Below are positions 1 to 8,129 of a stretch of 29,052 nucleotides of DNA, in pieces. The notes beneath the pieces were generated by a model, which worked only from the letters and a program-made list of their open reading frames with translations, made no database searches and had not been told where the DNA came from. This DNA is from a virus. Both the position numbers and the translations under genes were made by a program. Within the stretch, counting starts at the first letter, position 1. The number at the start of each line of letters is the position of its first letter. Location of the stretch: positions 1-29,052 of the IMG/VR virus record IMGVR_UViG_3300005613_000318. One strand, 5' to 3'.

Positions 1-118
1 GTCCCCTGGGGCCGGGTGTTTTAAAACTAGGTTTTTGGCGGCTGGGGTCATTCCCGAAAAGCAGAATCCGAGCCTGCCTGCCGCTAAGACACTATGCTCG
101 GCCTCATCGGAGAGGAAT

Positions 119-457
119 ATGTCGATTCTGGAACGCGCAAAGGCGCATTTTGACAAGCAGGAAATCACAGAGATTGTGATCCCTGAATGGGAAGATGAGC
201 AGGGCAATCCGACCGTGCTTTACTCGAAGCCGCTAACGCTGGCCGAGAAAAAGAAGCTGTTGAAGTTTGCCAAAGAGGACGATATCGAGTTTGTCGCTCG
301 ATTGATCATCCTCAAGGCCCTCGACAAGTCCGGAGATCCTGTATTTGACATTGGCGACCGTATGTCGCTTCTGAATTCAGTAGATCCAAATGTCTTGTCC
401 AGAATTGCCAACAAAATGACGGAAACGAAGTCTGTTGAGGACTTCGAGGGAAACTAG
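119..457 (+). CDS. Tail assembly chaperone, short form (lambda GpG-like)
   Basis: This 112-residue acidic protein lies directly before the tape measure gene, the position of tail assembly chaperones in siphophages. In lambda the GpG protein and its frameshifted GpGT form bind the tape measure and recruit tail tube subunits. The start at 119 is chosen because GGAGAGGAA sits just upstream; an in-frame TTG at 35 has no such site. The frame ends in TAG at 455-457 immediately after the heptamer GGGAAAC, which points to a programmed -1 frameshift. The sequence itself shows no catalytic motif, so the call rests on position, size and the frameshift. Confidence 0.8.
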   Translation: MSILERAKAHFDKQEITEIVIPEWEDEQGNPTVLYSKPLTLAEKKKLLKFAKEDDIEFVARLIILKALDKSGDPVFDIGDRMSLLNSVDPNVLSRIANKMTETKSVEDFEGN

Positions 458-639
458 AAAGCGATCCGCTGCTGAAGTCGCAGTACGCCCTAGCCGAGAT
501 CTTGCATAAGACGCTCGACGAACTAGGGGAAATGACGATAGAGGAGTTCAACGGTTGGATCGCATACTTTAATCTGAAACGGAAGGCGCAAGATGGCAAC
601 AGCGGAAGAAATAAAAATCCGAATCACCGCCCAAGATAG
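119..639 (+). CDS. Tail assembly chaperone, -1 frameshift fusion (GpGT-like)
   Basis: A -1 slip on GGGAAAC (448-454) bypasses the TAG at 455 and continues in the -1 frame to TAG at 637-639, giving about 173 residues. The added 61 residues include MTIEEFNGWIAYFNL, which resembles the Trp/aromatic 'W-x-A-Y' motif typical of the second chaperone domain in many siphophages (DUF4035-like). The extension has no good start codon and ribosome-binding site of its own and overlaps the start of the tape measure gene at 593. The fusion, as in lambda, would be the minor product and would bridge tape measure and tube protein. The shift is inferred from sequence only. Confidence 0.75.
448..454 (+). promoter_or_regulatory. 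Slippery heptamer GGGAAAC for -1 ribosomal frameshifting
   Basis: In the zero frame the codons read gaG GGA AAC TAG, an exact X-XXY-YYZ slippery site placed directly before a stop codon. The stop next to the site would favour pausing. Downstream a weak stem can form between GCGAT (460-464) and GTCGC, and alternatively AGCG/CGCT. Lambda uses the related GGGAAAG at the same point of its G/T genes. Confidence 0.8.
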
Positions 640-2017
640 CGCCTCTCAGGTTATCAACAAGACCAACCGTGAGATGCAGACGCTATCGCGGACGGCAACA
701 TCAACCGGCGTAACCACCACACGATTCGGCGGCAATCTGTCCACGATGGGCAGGACTGCGGGTCAGGCTGGTATTCAGGTTCAGCAATTAGTCGGCCAGA
801 TTCAGGGCGGCACAAATCCAATGCTTGCTCTGTCGCAACAGGCGGCTGACTTAGGCTTCGTTCTCGGCGTTCCACTTCTCGGCGCGATTGCTGGTTTGGC
901 TGCATCGCTGGCGATGAACTTGGTTCCTGCTCTATTCGAAACTGCGAAAAGCACCAAAGACTTGAGCAAGGAGATTGATGAACTCCGCGCTAGAACCGGC
1001 AGCTTAACCGAAGCACAAAAAGCGCTACTTCAGCAGAATCGCGCAAAAGCCGCAGAAGAAGAACGCAAGAATGTCGCAAGACTTCGCGCAGAGATTGAGG
1101 CTAATCAACGAGCTGTGGTTGCTTTGCGGAAAGCTCAAGAAGATGCAGAGCTTGATCCTGAAGCTGTTGGTATTATTGACTACAACGCTAAAGTCAATGA
1201 ACTGCAAGAAAAACGCGTCACGATCATTGGCGAACTGTCAAACGCAGAGCAGCGCCTTAGATTGATTGAGTCGGGCCGCACGGCAGAAGGCGATAAGTTT
1301 ATTCTGAGCCTAGAGAAACAGGTTGCACTGCTTGGCAAAAGCCGCGCAGATACCATCGCTTATGAAGCTGTGCAGCTTGATCTCACCGACACACAGAGAA
1401 AGCAAACGGAAGCCTTGATTGAGCAGATCGCTGTCTATGATCGCGCCCAGGAAGAACTTAAAGGCAGCACGACCGAATTAGAGAAGCTGGCACAGGTTAC
1501 TGAATTCAGCAGTAAGCAGATGGACAAGGCTGCGGCTGAAGGCCTCAAATCTATGGAAGATGGGTTGGTCGGCCTTATCATGCAGACTCAATCGGTAAGC
1601 GATGCCTTCAAGAATATGGCAAATTCCATTCTTGCAGACATTCTCCGGATGCAGATTCGAAAGACGATTACAGCTCCGCTGGCTGGGTTCCTAGATCAGT
1701 CTATCGGTAGCTTTGACTTTGGTTCTCTCTTGCCATCCTTCGCTGGCGGCGGATTTACCGGTGGAGGCTCTCGATCGGGTGGCATGGATGGTCTGGGTGG
1801 ATTCCCGGCCATGCTTCACCCGAATGAAACCGTGATTGACCATCGCGCAGGGATGCCAGTTGCAGCAGCAGCCCCGCAACCTGTACAGATCACCTACAAC
1901 ATTCAGTCCTGGGATTCTCGCGATACAATGACGGCCATTCAGCAGAGCGCACCGCAGATCGTGGGCATCGTTCAAAACGCATTCAATAAACGCGGACGCA
2001 GAGGGCCGATGGGATGA
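593..2017 (+). CDS. Tail tape measure protein (short)
   Basis: A 474-residue protein that would set tail length and help DNA passage. The N-terminus (1-35) is the I-x-I-T-A-x-D-x-A-S-x-V pattern common in tape measure proteins. A hydrophobic stretch at about 88-115 could insert in the host membrane, residues 120-310 are charged, coiled-coil-prone helix, and the C-terminus has the Gly-rich 'GGGFTGGG...HPNE' segment that typically closes phage tape measures. It is short beside lambda GpH (853 residues); at roughly 0.15 nm per residue a tail near 70 nm would follow. It starts inside the chaperone fusion frame and its stop overlaps the next ATG. Confidence is high from both position and sequence style. 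Confidence 0.88.
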   Translation: MATAEEIKIRITAQDSASQVINKTNREMQTLSRTATSTGVTTTRFGGNLSTMGRTAGQAGIQVQQLVGQIQGGTNPMLALSQQAADLGFVLGVPLLGAIAGLAASLAMNLVPALFETAKSTKDLSKEIDELRARTGSLTEAQKALLQQNRAKAAEEERKNVARLRAEIEANQRAVVALRKAQEDAELDPEAVGIIDYNAKVNELQEKRVTIIGELSNAEQRLRLIESGRTAEGDKFILSLEKQVALLGKSRADTIAYEAVQLDLTDTQRKQTEALIEQIAVYDRAQEELKGSTTELEKLAQVTEFSSKQMDKAAAEGLKSMEDGLVGLIMQTQSVSDAFKNMANSILADILRMQIRKTITAPLAGFLDQSIGSFDFGSLLPSFAGGGFTGGGSRSGGMDGLGGFPAMLHPNETVIDHRAGMPVAAAAPQPVQITYNIQSWDSRDTMTAIQQSAPQIVGIVQNAFNKRGRRGPMG

Positions 2018-2613
2018 GTGGCACATTTCCGACTTCACCAGTACCAGCGGATATCAAGGTTTCCTCGTTCACGCCGACCCTAGTATCCCAGACTCAATCA
2101 CTCAAGCGTCAGGTTCGCCGCCGTGGAGGACAGCGTTGGGCATTCGAGGTGAACTTCCCGCCAATGACGCGGGCAGAATTTGCGCCCATCTACGCATTCT
2201 GTTTAGCGCAGCGCGGACAATATGAAACCTTTACCTTTGTTCCTCCTGTTGTTTCAGACCCGCAGGGAACGGCTACTGGCACGCCTTTAGCTAATGGCGC
2301 GCATTCGGCTGGCGACAATACCATCGTGACCGATGGCTGGAGCAACTCAATCACCGCACTTAAGGCAGGTGACTTCCTGAAATTCTCCGGCCATAACAAG
2401 GTCTATATGGTGACTGCGGACGCGACCTCCGACGGTTCCGGCAACTCCACGCTGACTGTTGAGCCTCCCTTGCTTGCTGCTGTCGCAGACAATGAGGCAA
2501 TCACCGTTTCGGATGTCCCTTTCACGGTCGCCCTGACTACCGATACCCAGGAGTATTCAGCTGGCCCTCCGAATGTTTATGAGTTCAATCTGAGCCTGAT
2601 TGAGGTGATCTAA
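2014..2613 (+). CDS. Minor tail protein (distal-tail-like)
   Basis: A 199-residue protein between the tape measure and the hub-type proteins. The start ATG overlaps the tape measure TGA (ATGA), so translation is probably coupled. The first 70 residues, including VRRRGGQRWAFEVNFPPMTR and a following F/Y-rich segment, resemble phage proteins that sit at the distal tail, and the middle (about 80-170) is a beta-rich, Gly/Thr/Ser-rich insertion. Position in the order tape measure - distal tail - hub - peptidase - J supports a baseplate or tail-tip ring role. No enzyme motif is visible. The exact family is not certain. Confidence 0.7.
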   Translation: MSGTFPTSPVPADIKVSSFTPTLVSQTQSLKRQVRRRGGQRWAFEVNFPPMTRAEFAPIYAFCLAQRGQYETFTFVPPVVSDPQGTATGTPLANGAHSAGDNTIVTDGWSNSITALKAGDFLKFSGHNKVYMVTADATSDGSGNSTLTVEPPLLAAVADNEAITVSDVPFTVALTTDTQEYSAGPPNVYEFNLSLIEVI

Positions 2614-3176
2614 TGGATCGCAGCGCATCGGCATCGGTAATTACTGAGATTGGCGCGGATTCAAACCATCCGATTCACTTGCTTGAATTGGTATTTGGCG
2701 GAAGTCCTACCTATATCACAGACGCGCCTCGTGATATTTTATGGTCTGGCAATACCTACACAGGTCTGGGTCATTTTCTAGGTTTTAGCGATATTGAAGA
2801 AACGGCAGAATTGCAGGTTACTTCTGTGACTGGAACGCTTTCTGGCGTGGATCAAACCTATGTAAGCCTGTTCCTATCCGAAACTTACATTGATCGAACG
2901 GTGAATCTATATAAGGCTTTCCTTAATAATGCAGAGGCCGTGATCTCTGACCCTGTTCTGATTTTCTCTGGGCGCATTTCTGGCGTTTCAATCAATGAAG
3001 ATCCAGACAACGGAGAATGCACTATTGCAATGGAAGCGGCTTCGCAATGGGTAGACTTTGAGCGCAGACCTGGCCGGCACACAACTGACTCAGAGCAGCA
3101 AATCTATTTCCCAGGCGATAAGGGATTCGAGTTTGCATCTGAGGTGACGAAAGAAGTCCTTTGGGGTCGAGCATGA
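2613..3176 (+). CDS. Minor tail protein, DUF2163-like hub component
   Basis: A 187-residue beta-rich protein whose ATG overlaps the preceding TAA by one base. The opening (HPIHLLELVFGG... ITDAPRDILWSGNTYTGLGHFLGF) and the later 'LIFSGRISGVSINEDPDNGECTIAMEAASQWVDFER' pattern match the style of DUF2163-type tail proteins, which are found just before a peptidase and the J-like tip protein in many proteobacterial phages. A role in the tail-tip hub is inferred from that context. The segment near 155-175 (ERRPGRHTTDSEQ) is the usual C-terminal feature of these proteins. Confidence 0.7.
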   Translation: MDRSASASVITEIGADSNHPIHLLELVFGGSPTYITDAPRDILWSGNTYTGLGHFLGFSDIEETAELQVTSVTGTLSGVDQTYVSLFLSETYIDRTVNLYKAFLNNAEAVISDPVLIFSGRISGVSINEDPDNGECTIAMEAASQWVDFERRPGRHTTDSEQQIYFPGDKGFEFASEVTKEVLWGRA

Positions 3177-3577
3177 ATCCGACGCTTGAAATTGACCTGG
3201 TTAGGATTTTGGATGAGGCAGGACGCAAGCCTTTCGCTTGGGGCCTGAATGACTGCAATACGCTCGCTCTTACTTGGCTCGATAAGCTGCAAGACCGTGG
3301 CTGGCTGGATCGGGTTAAGGGCAAATATTCCAATCTGAAAGAAGCCGCTAAATTCGCCTCAAAACTGCCTAATTGGGCAGATGGGCTACTAGCGGAGGGC
3401 TGGACAGAGATCTCGCCTCTTGAGGCTTCTGTGGGCGATCTAGCCGTGGTTTCGGATAGGTTTTATGATCGCGTTCATATTGTCATGGGTTCTTACATGG
3501 TTTCATTGCACGAATCCGAGGGGATGGTAAAAATTCCGCTTGATTCTGTCGAAGCCCGCTATTTCAGGATTCTCTAA
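3173..3577 (+). CDS. Tail-tip cysteine peptidase-like protein (NlpC/P60 type, DUF6950-like)
   Basis: A 134-residue protein with WGLNDCNTLALTWL near residue 23, the 'D-C' nucleophile motif of NlpC/P60-like folds. A downstream R-V-H-I segment (about 100-103) could supply the histidine. Members of this group sit between the hub protein and the J-like protein and are thought to cut or locally remodel peptidoglycan during DNA entry, or to be inactive structural relatives. The start at 3173 forms an ATGA overlap with the upstream stop; an in-frame TTG at 3161 is less likely. Catalytic activity is inferred, not shown. Confidence 0.7.
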   Translation: MNPTLEIDLVRILDEAGRKPFAWGLNDCNTLALTWLDKLQDRGWLDRVKGKYSNLKEAAKFASKLPNWADGLLAEGWTEISPLEASVGDLAVVSDRFYDRVHIVMGSYMVSLHESEGMVKIPLDSVEARYFRIL

Positions 3578-6183
3578 TGGGTGCAGCGGCTCCTCTCATC
3601 GGTGCAGTAGCAGGTTCCTATTTAGGCTCTGCGGCTGGCTATGCACTTGTTGGCGGATATGCAACGACCGCATTATCTGCGGCGATTGGGCGCGCGGTTG
3701 GCGGGATGATTGGCTCCATGATTGGCTCCAGCTTGACCCAGGCGGTCTTTGGCAAGAAGCCAGAATTGCCAGACTACTCAACCCCGCTCGAAGATCGCGG
3801 ATTCCTAGTCAATACACAGAATTCCGTTGCTGCAATAAATATCATTTACGGATTGCGCCGCGTTGGTGGTAACCATGTGTTTTTTGAGGCAAGCGGAACA
3901 GATAACGAATATCTGCATCTGGTCACGGTTCTAGCCGAAGGTGAGATTAATTCTGTCGAAAATATTTACTTGAATGACACGCTTTCTACTGATTCCAAAT
4001 TCAGCGGATATGTCGAAACTACCGTTCACTATGGTTCTGACTCACAAACAGCAGACTCTAATCTCGTAAGTAGAATCTCAGGATGGACTTCTTCCCATAG
4101 ACTTCGCGGTGTTGCCTATATTTATACCCGCCTGAAATACGATCAGGATGTTTTCCCTGGCGGAGTTCCGACTATTACGGCAGATGTGAAGGGCATAAAA
4201 GTATATGACCCTCGTTCTAGCACGACCGCATGGAGTGAGAATCCTGCTCTCTGCATTCGCGACTATCTAACAAATGATCGCTATGGGCGCGGCATTGATT
4301 CCGCCTTGATTGACGATACCTCATTCTCTGCCGCAGCGAATTACTGCGATGAAATCATCGAGATTGGCGGCGCATCGATCAAGCGTTACACCGCAAACGG
4401 TGTTGTTGATACTTCCAGAACCAGCCTTGAGAACATCAAAGAATTGCTGACGGCCTGCCGTGGCTTCCTGATCTTTACTGGTGGCAAGTACAAGCTAGTG
4501 ATCGATAAGCCGGAAACAGCAACCTTCACCTTCAGCGAGGACAACATCATCGGCGGATGGTCGATTGGCCTCGGCAATAAGCAGAACACCTACAACCGTG
4601 TTCGAGTGAACTTTTACAACCCAGACCGATCCTGGCAGCCAGATGTGACTGCGGTCGAATCAACCGCCTTGCGTACCATTGACAATGGCCTGCTGTTAGA
4701 GCGTGAGATTGAGTTGCCATTTACGGCAAGCGAGCCGCGCGCAAAAGCAATCGCCACGATGAACCTGAATCAATCACGGCAGCAGGTGTCATGCGAATTC
4801 ACGGCCACTATCGAGGGGATGCGCTGCGAAGTCGGGGATGTGGTCTATATCTCGCATAAGACTCCGGGCTGGGACACGCTCAACTCAGGCGCAGGCAAGA
4901 AGTTCCGCATCATTGAAATCGCTATGCAAAACAGCGATGAAGTGCGCGTAAAAGCGCTTGAATATGATGAAACTGTTTATAACTTTGGCGTTATTCCTGC
5001 AAGCGATCCGACTCCAAATACCAATCTACCAAACCCGCTTAATGTTGGAAGCCCTGGCGCTTTGGCAATCTCTGAAGAGATCTACATCACAAGAAACGGT
5101 GCTGGTGTAAAAGCAAAAGCTATTCTTAACTGGACTCCTGCTTCAGATATTTTTGTCCGCCAGTACGAAATTCAGTACAAGTTAACAAGCGATTCTGTTT
5201 ATCAGGTGGCTGGTATCACATCGGGCAATCAGATTGAGGTGCTAGATATTAGCCCTGGAATATATGATTTCAGAATCAAAGCAATAAACTCCATCGGGGT
5301 TTCTTCTGCTTGGACATCCGCCGCACCGCATGAAATCTTCGGCTTGTCTGCCAAACCTTCCGCGCTGACCAATCTCACGCTTTCCGCCGTTTCTTCGATG
5401 GCAATGCTTACTTGGGATCAATCCACCGACCTTGATGTGCGGATAGGCGGCAAGATTGAGGTGCGTCATTCTAGCCTGACTACCGGCGCAAGCTGGGCCG
5501 ATTCTGTTTCGCTCGGCTCTGGTTCTTCACTAAACGGTACGGCAACCTTTGCCGTCCTGCCGCTTGTTGAGGGTACTTATCTTGTGCGCGCCGTGGATTC
5601 CTCTGGGATCAAGTCAGATACCGTTTCAATCAGTACCGATGCAGCCACCGCGCTGGCCTACACGACTCTCAGCACAATCACCGAATCGCCGACATTCCCC
5701 GGCGTAAAAGACGACACGATTGAAGTTGATTCAACCCTGCGACTGATTGGGCAAACTGAAATTGATTCATGGGCTGATTTTGACGCAATCTTGAACTTTG
5801 ATATTGGCCCCGGCGGAGTTGATACAGGCGGCAGCTATTTATTTGATACCGGGTACGACTACGGCTCAGTCAGCAGAATCCGCCTGACTCGCAAGATCAC
5901 TTCCGTACTGGCCCAGCCGCTTGATAATGTGGACTCTCGCAGCGCTCTAATTGACTCATGGGCTGATTTTGACGGCACGGATGCGGCAGCAGGGGATTGC
6001 CGCGTATTTGTCCGTCACACCGATGACGACCCGGCGGGCAGCCCAAGCTGGTCAGGATGGGAATTGCTGACCGTCAACGAATACAACCATCGCGCCTTTG
6101 AATTTAAGGCAGAATTGAGCGTCAACGATCCCGCGTATAATATTCGGGTATCAGAACTAAGCGTCACCGCTTCGGAGATTTAA
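3577..6183 (+). CDS. Tail tip attachment protein, J-like (host specificity)
   Basis: The largest structural protein of the window, 868 residues. It opens with a Gly/Ala-rich hydrophobic segment (1-60: LIGAVAGSYLGSAAGYALVG... GGMIGSMIGSSL), then the conserved body of COG4733-type tail components ('EDRGFLVNTQNSVAAINIIYGLRRVGG', 'LHLVTVLAEGEINSVENIYLND', 'NPALCIRDYLTNDRYGRGI'). Fibronectin type III-like sheets lie at about 490-690. The C-terminal part contains two copies of SWADFD, at about 730 and 793. J-like proteins form the central tip fibre and bind the receptor. Its ATG overlaps the upstream TAA, and the tail fibre follows three bases after its stop. Confidence 0.88.
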   Translation: MGAAAPLIGAVAGSYLGSAAGYALVGGYATTALSAAIGRAVGGMIGSMIGSSLTQAVFGKKPELPDYSTPLEDRGFLVNTQNSVAAINIIYGLRRVGGNHVFFEASGTDNEYLHLVTVLAEGEINSVENIYLNDTLSTDSKFSGYVETTVHYGSDSQTADSNLVSRISGWTSSHRLRGVAYIYTRLKYDQDVFPGGVPTITADVKGIKVYDPRSSTTAWSENPALCIRDYLTNDRYGRGIDSALIDDTSFSAAANYCDEIIEIGGASIKRYTANGVVDTSRTSLENIKELLTACRGFLIFTGGKYKLVIDKPETATFTFSEDNIIGGWSIGLGNKQNTYNRVRVNFYNPDRSWQPDVTAVESTALRTIDNGLLLEREIELPFTASEPRAKAIATMNLNQSRQQVSCEFTATIEGMRCEVGDVVYISHKTPGWDTLNSGAGKKFRIIEIAMQNSDEVRVKALEYDETVYNFGVIPASDPTPNTNLPNPLNVGSPGALAISEEIYITRNGAGVKAKAILNWTPASDIFVRQYEIQYKLTSDSVYQVAGITSGNQIEVLDISPGIYDFRIKAINSIGVSSAWTSAAPHEIFGLSAKPSALTNLTLSAVSSMAMLTWDQSTDLDVRIGGKIEVRHSSLTTGASWADSVSLGSGSSLNGTATFAVLPLVEGTYLVRAVDSSGIKSDTVSISTDAATALAYTTLSTITESPTFPGVKDDTIEVDSTLRLIGQTEIDSWADFDAILNFDIGPGGVDTGGSYLFDTGYDYGSVSRIRLTRKITSVLAQPLDNVDSRSALIDSWADFDGTDAAAGDCRVFVRHTDDDPAGSPSWSGWELLTVNEYNHRAFEFKAELSVNDPAYNIRVSELSVTASEI

Positions 6184-6186
6184 TAA

Positions 6187-7530
6187 ATGGCTACGCATGA
6201 TTATTCCATCGCCAACGCTGACGGGGCCACCGTTCGCGCTGATCTTAATTCTGCACTTGAGGCGATTGTTTCCAACAATTCCAGCAGCAGCGAACCGGCT
6301 ACAACCTACGCGTTTATGTGGTGGGCAGACACGACGAACAACCTGCTGAAACAACGCAATGCCGCAGATAGCGGTTGGGTTACTGTTGCAAGTTTGGTTG
6401 GAGGCGCTGTTGTAAAGACGGCAACAACTGGATCGGCTGCGCTACCTTCTGGAACATCTGCCCAGCGTGATGGTTCGCCAGCTGCCGGATACATCCGATT
6501 CAATTCAGACGATGGAGCATTCGAGGGCTATGACGGCTCACAATGGGCTGGATTAGGTGGAGGCGCTTCTTACGGCCTATTCCGCAAAGTTGATCCGACC
6601 GTTGTTGCTTTCACTAAGACTGGCGCAGGCACGGCAGAAACGCAGACTGCGATTTATGCTGAGGTAAATGGATCAATTCTCACGGTTGCTTCAGGGACTA
6701 GCGTAACGATGCCTTCCCTGACTGCCGGGACGGATTATGCGATCTGGCTTGAAACAGACGGTGATGTCGTTGCGACAACAAATCACACGACGCCACCGAC
6801 GGCAAATGCCCGCAAGATTGGTGGCTTCCACTATGCACCGGGCGGCAATGCAACTGGCACTTCTGGCGGCAACACGACCGCTCAAATTAACGAATACTCA
6901 TTCTGGGATCTGAAATTCCGCCCTGCCTGCCCTGATCCTCGTGGCATGACCTTAGTGGGAGGCGGTTTCTGGGCCGACATTTACCTGACCGGCGTAGACG
7001 CAATTACCAATGGCTCCTCTAAATACAATGTAACGATTGCTGATGGCTCTAGCCCTCCGAAAGTTCCGACGATGTTTGGTGGCGACGGTTCAAGCACATA
7101 CGGCTCTTACACATGGTTTGAGGCGATGGAACTTGCAACGGCCTTCGGCAAAAAATGCCCAACTCAGCAAGAATTCATGTCTTTGGCCTATGGCACAACC
7201 GAAGCGTCAAGCCGTGGCTCTGATCCGGGCACAACTCAAATGTCTGCGACCGACGACAACTTCACATCGAAGTGGGGCTGTATTCAATCGACCGGTACTC
7301 TGTGGGTTTGGGCAAGAGATCGTGGTGGCCCTTATGCAGGTGCAAGTTGGAACGCTAACACCGAAGGCCGTGGTAGTGAGTACAACGCACCGAACGCTGC
7401 GCTACTGGGCGGCCACTGGAACAACACGTCGAACGCCGGTTCACGATGCTCGAACTGGAGCCACGCCGCGTCGGACTCGATCTCCGACATCGGGTCGCGC
7501 TTCGTCAGCGAGCATCTCCAAATTGATTAA
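6187..7530 (+). CDS. Tail fibre with C-type-lectin-like, DGR-target-like C-terminus
   Basis: A 447-residue receptor-binding protein candidate. Residues 1-70 resemble fibre-attachment domains; about 75-125 carries a tail-fibre motif (QRDGSPAAGYIRFNSDDGAFEGYDGSQW). From about 250 onward the sequence reads as a formylglycine-enzyme/C-type lectin fold (GGGFWADIYLTGVDAITNG, CPTQQEFMSLAYG, WVWARDRGG), the scaffold of many diversity-generating retroelement targets. It ends with GGHWNNTSNAGSRCSNWS followed by an IGSRF motif, the hallmark of such variable regions. An SD (GGAGA) precedes ATG 6187. No reverse transcriptase is present in this window, so active diversification is unproven. It probably determines host range. 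Confidence 0.82.
   Translation: MATHDYSIANADGATVRADLNSALEAIVSNNSSSSEPATTYAFMWWADTTNNLLKQRNAADSGWVTVASLVGGAVVKTATTGSAALPSGTSAQRDGSPAAGYIRFNSDDGAFEGYDGSQWAGLGGGASYGLFRKVDPTVVAFTKTGAGTAETQTAIYAEVNGSILTVASGTSVTMPSLTAGTDYAIWLETDGDVVATTNHTTPPTANARKIGGFHYAPGGNATGTSGGNTTAQINEYSFWDLKFRPACPDPRGMTLVGGGFWADIYLTGVDAITNGSSKYNVTIADGSSPPKVPTMFGGDGSSTYGSYTWFEAMELATAFGKKCPTQQEFMSLAYGTTEASSRGSDPGTTQMSATDDNFTSKWGCIQSTGTLWVWARDRGGPYAGASWNANTEGRGSEYNAPNAALLGGHWNNTSNAGSRCSNWSHAASDSISDIGSRFVSEHLQID
7408..7518 (+). other. Candidate DGR variable region (VR) at the fibre C-terminus
   Basis: This stretch encodes GGHWNNTSNAGSRCSNWS, HAASDSISD and IGSRFVSEHL. At the positions expected to vary the codons are CAC, AAC, AAC, AAC, TGC, AAC, AGC, CAC, GCC, GAC, ATC, TCC and GAC: all end in C, as expected if an AAC-rich template had been mutated at adenines. 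The stretch is also richer in G+C third positions than the rest of the gene. No second copy (template repeat) was found in the window. Confidence 0.55.
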
Positions 7531-7539
7531 GGAAACAAC

Positions 7540-7779
7540 ATGAAAGCAATTATCAACACTCGTGCTGACCTTGATTCAATTCAGGGAACCCCAGAACACG
7601 CTGAGTTCATGGCAGCCCTCAAAGGCAGCATGACCCGCAAAGAAGATCAAGCGGTTCGTCCTGACAACTACAACGACCCTGATTACGAAGGTGATCCGAT
7701 TGATCCGGTCTGGGTAGATGTAGAGGATCTTTCTACGATTGAACGGTTTGGTTTTACGAAAGCAGACTTTGAGGATTGA
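7540..7779 (+). CDS. Small acidic protein downstream of the tail fibre
   Basis: A 79-residue protein of unknown function starting nine bases after the fibre stop, with AAGGAAACAAC as ribosome-binding region. It is strongly acidic in its second half (DNYNDPDYEGDPIDPVWVDVEDL) and has no membrane segment or cysteine. The position suggests co-expression with the fibre, so a fibre chaperone or accessory structural role is possible, but nothing in the sequence proves it. Confidence 0.6.
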   Translation: MKAIINTRADLDSIQGTPEHAEFMAALKGSMTRKEDQAVRPDNYNDPDYEGDPIDPVWVDVEDLSTIERFGFTKADFED

Positions 7780-7781
7780 CC

Positions 7782-7970
7782 ATGACTGAGCCACGCTATT
7801 TAACTGAACACGACATCGACGAGATCGCCGAGAAAGCGGCTGAGCGTGCGCTCGAAAAGGTCTATGCACAAGTAGGGCAGAACATCCTAAAAAAGATCGC
7901 ATGGCTTCTTGGCATTTCCGCTATTGGCCTTGTGATGTGGCTAGGAGGCAGTGGGAACCTTCCCAAGTGA
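7782..7970 (+). CDS. Holin-like small membrane protein
   Basis: A 62-residue protein with a charged amphipathic N-terminal helix (about 5-38: DIDEIAEKAAERALEKVYAQ) and one transmembrane segment at about 40-57 (IAWLLGISAIGLVMWLGG), ending in a short polar tail. This layout fits small single-span holin or holin-associated proteins, and it lies just before a spanin-like gene. ATG 7782 is preferred over the in-frame TTG at 7776. I see no endolysin beside it, so the holin call is based on topology and context only. Confidence 0.5.
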   Translation: MTEPRYLTEHDIDEIAEKAAERALEKVYAQVGQNILKKIAWLLGISAIGLVMWLGGSGNLPK

Positions 7971-8083
7971 GCTGGATGATGCCGTGGACTTGGATGTCCA
8001 TGATGCAGCCACCACCTCCTCCGGCTAATCCTCCGCAGCCGCCAGCAATTGTGTATGTCTTGCCACAGAAATGTTCAAAATAA
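7967..8083 (+). CDS. Proline/methionine/tryptophan-rich microprotein
   Basis: A 38-residue frame that starts with GTG in a GTGA overlap with the stop of the holin-like gene. The protein begins with a Trp/Met-rich stretch (MMPWTWMSMM), continues with PPPPPANPPQPP and ends with a Cys near the C-terminus (QKCSK). Its location between holin-like and u-spanin-like genes suggests a lysis-cassette accessory, since outer spanins are often Pro-rich, but it has no lipobox. It could also be a chance frame; the overlap is the main support. Confidence 0.4.
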   Translation: MSWMMPWTWMSMMQPPPPPANPPQPPAIVYVLPQKCSK

Positions 8084-8129
8084 TTGCCCTCTGCAACTGG
8101 TGGACGATTAGCGGCAAGGTATTGCTGGT

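Noticed and set aside
1-118. A possible end of an upstream gene (VPWGRVF then TAA at 22-24) and an in-frame TTG extension of the chaperone from 35.
   Set aside because: The fragment is too short to judge, and the chaperone has a clear ribosome-binding site at 119.
7037-7543. A long overlapping frame inside the fibre gene.
   Set aside because: It is an Arg/Thr-rich out-of-frame shadow without a ribosome-binding site, while the fibre frame has a recognised fold.
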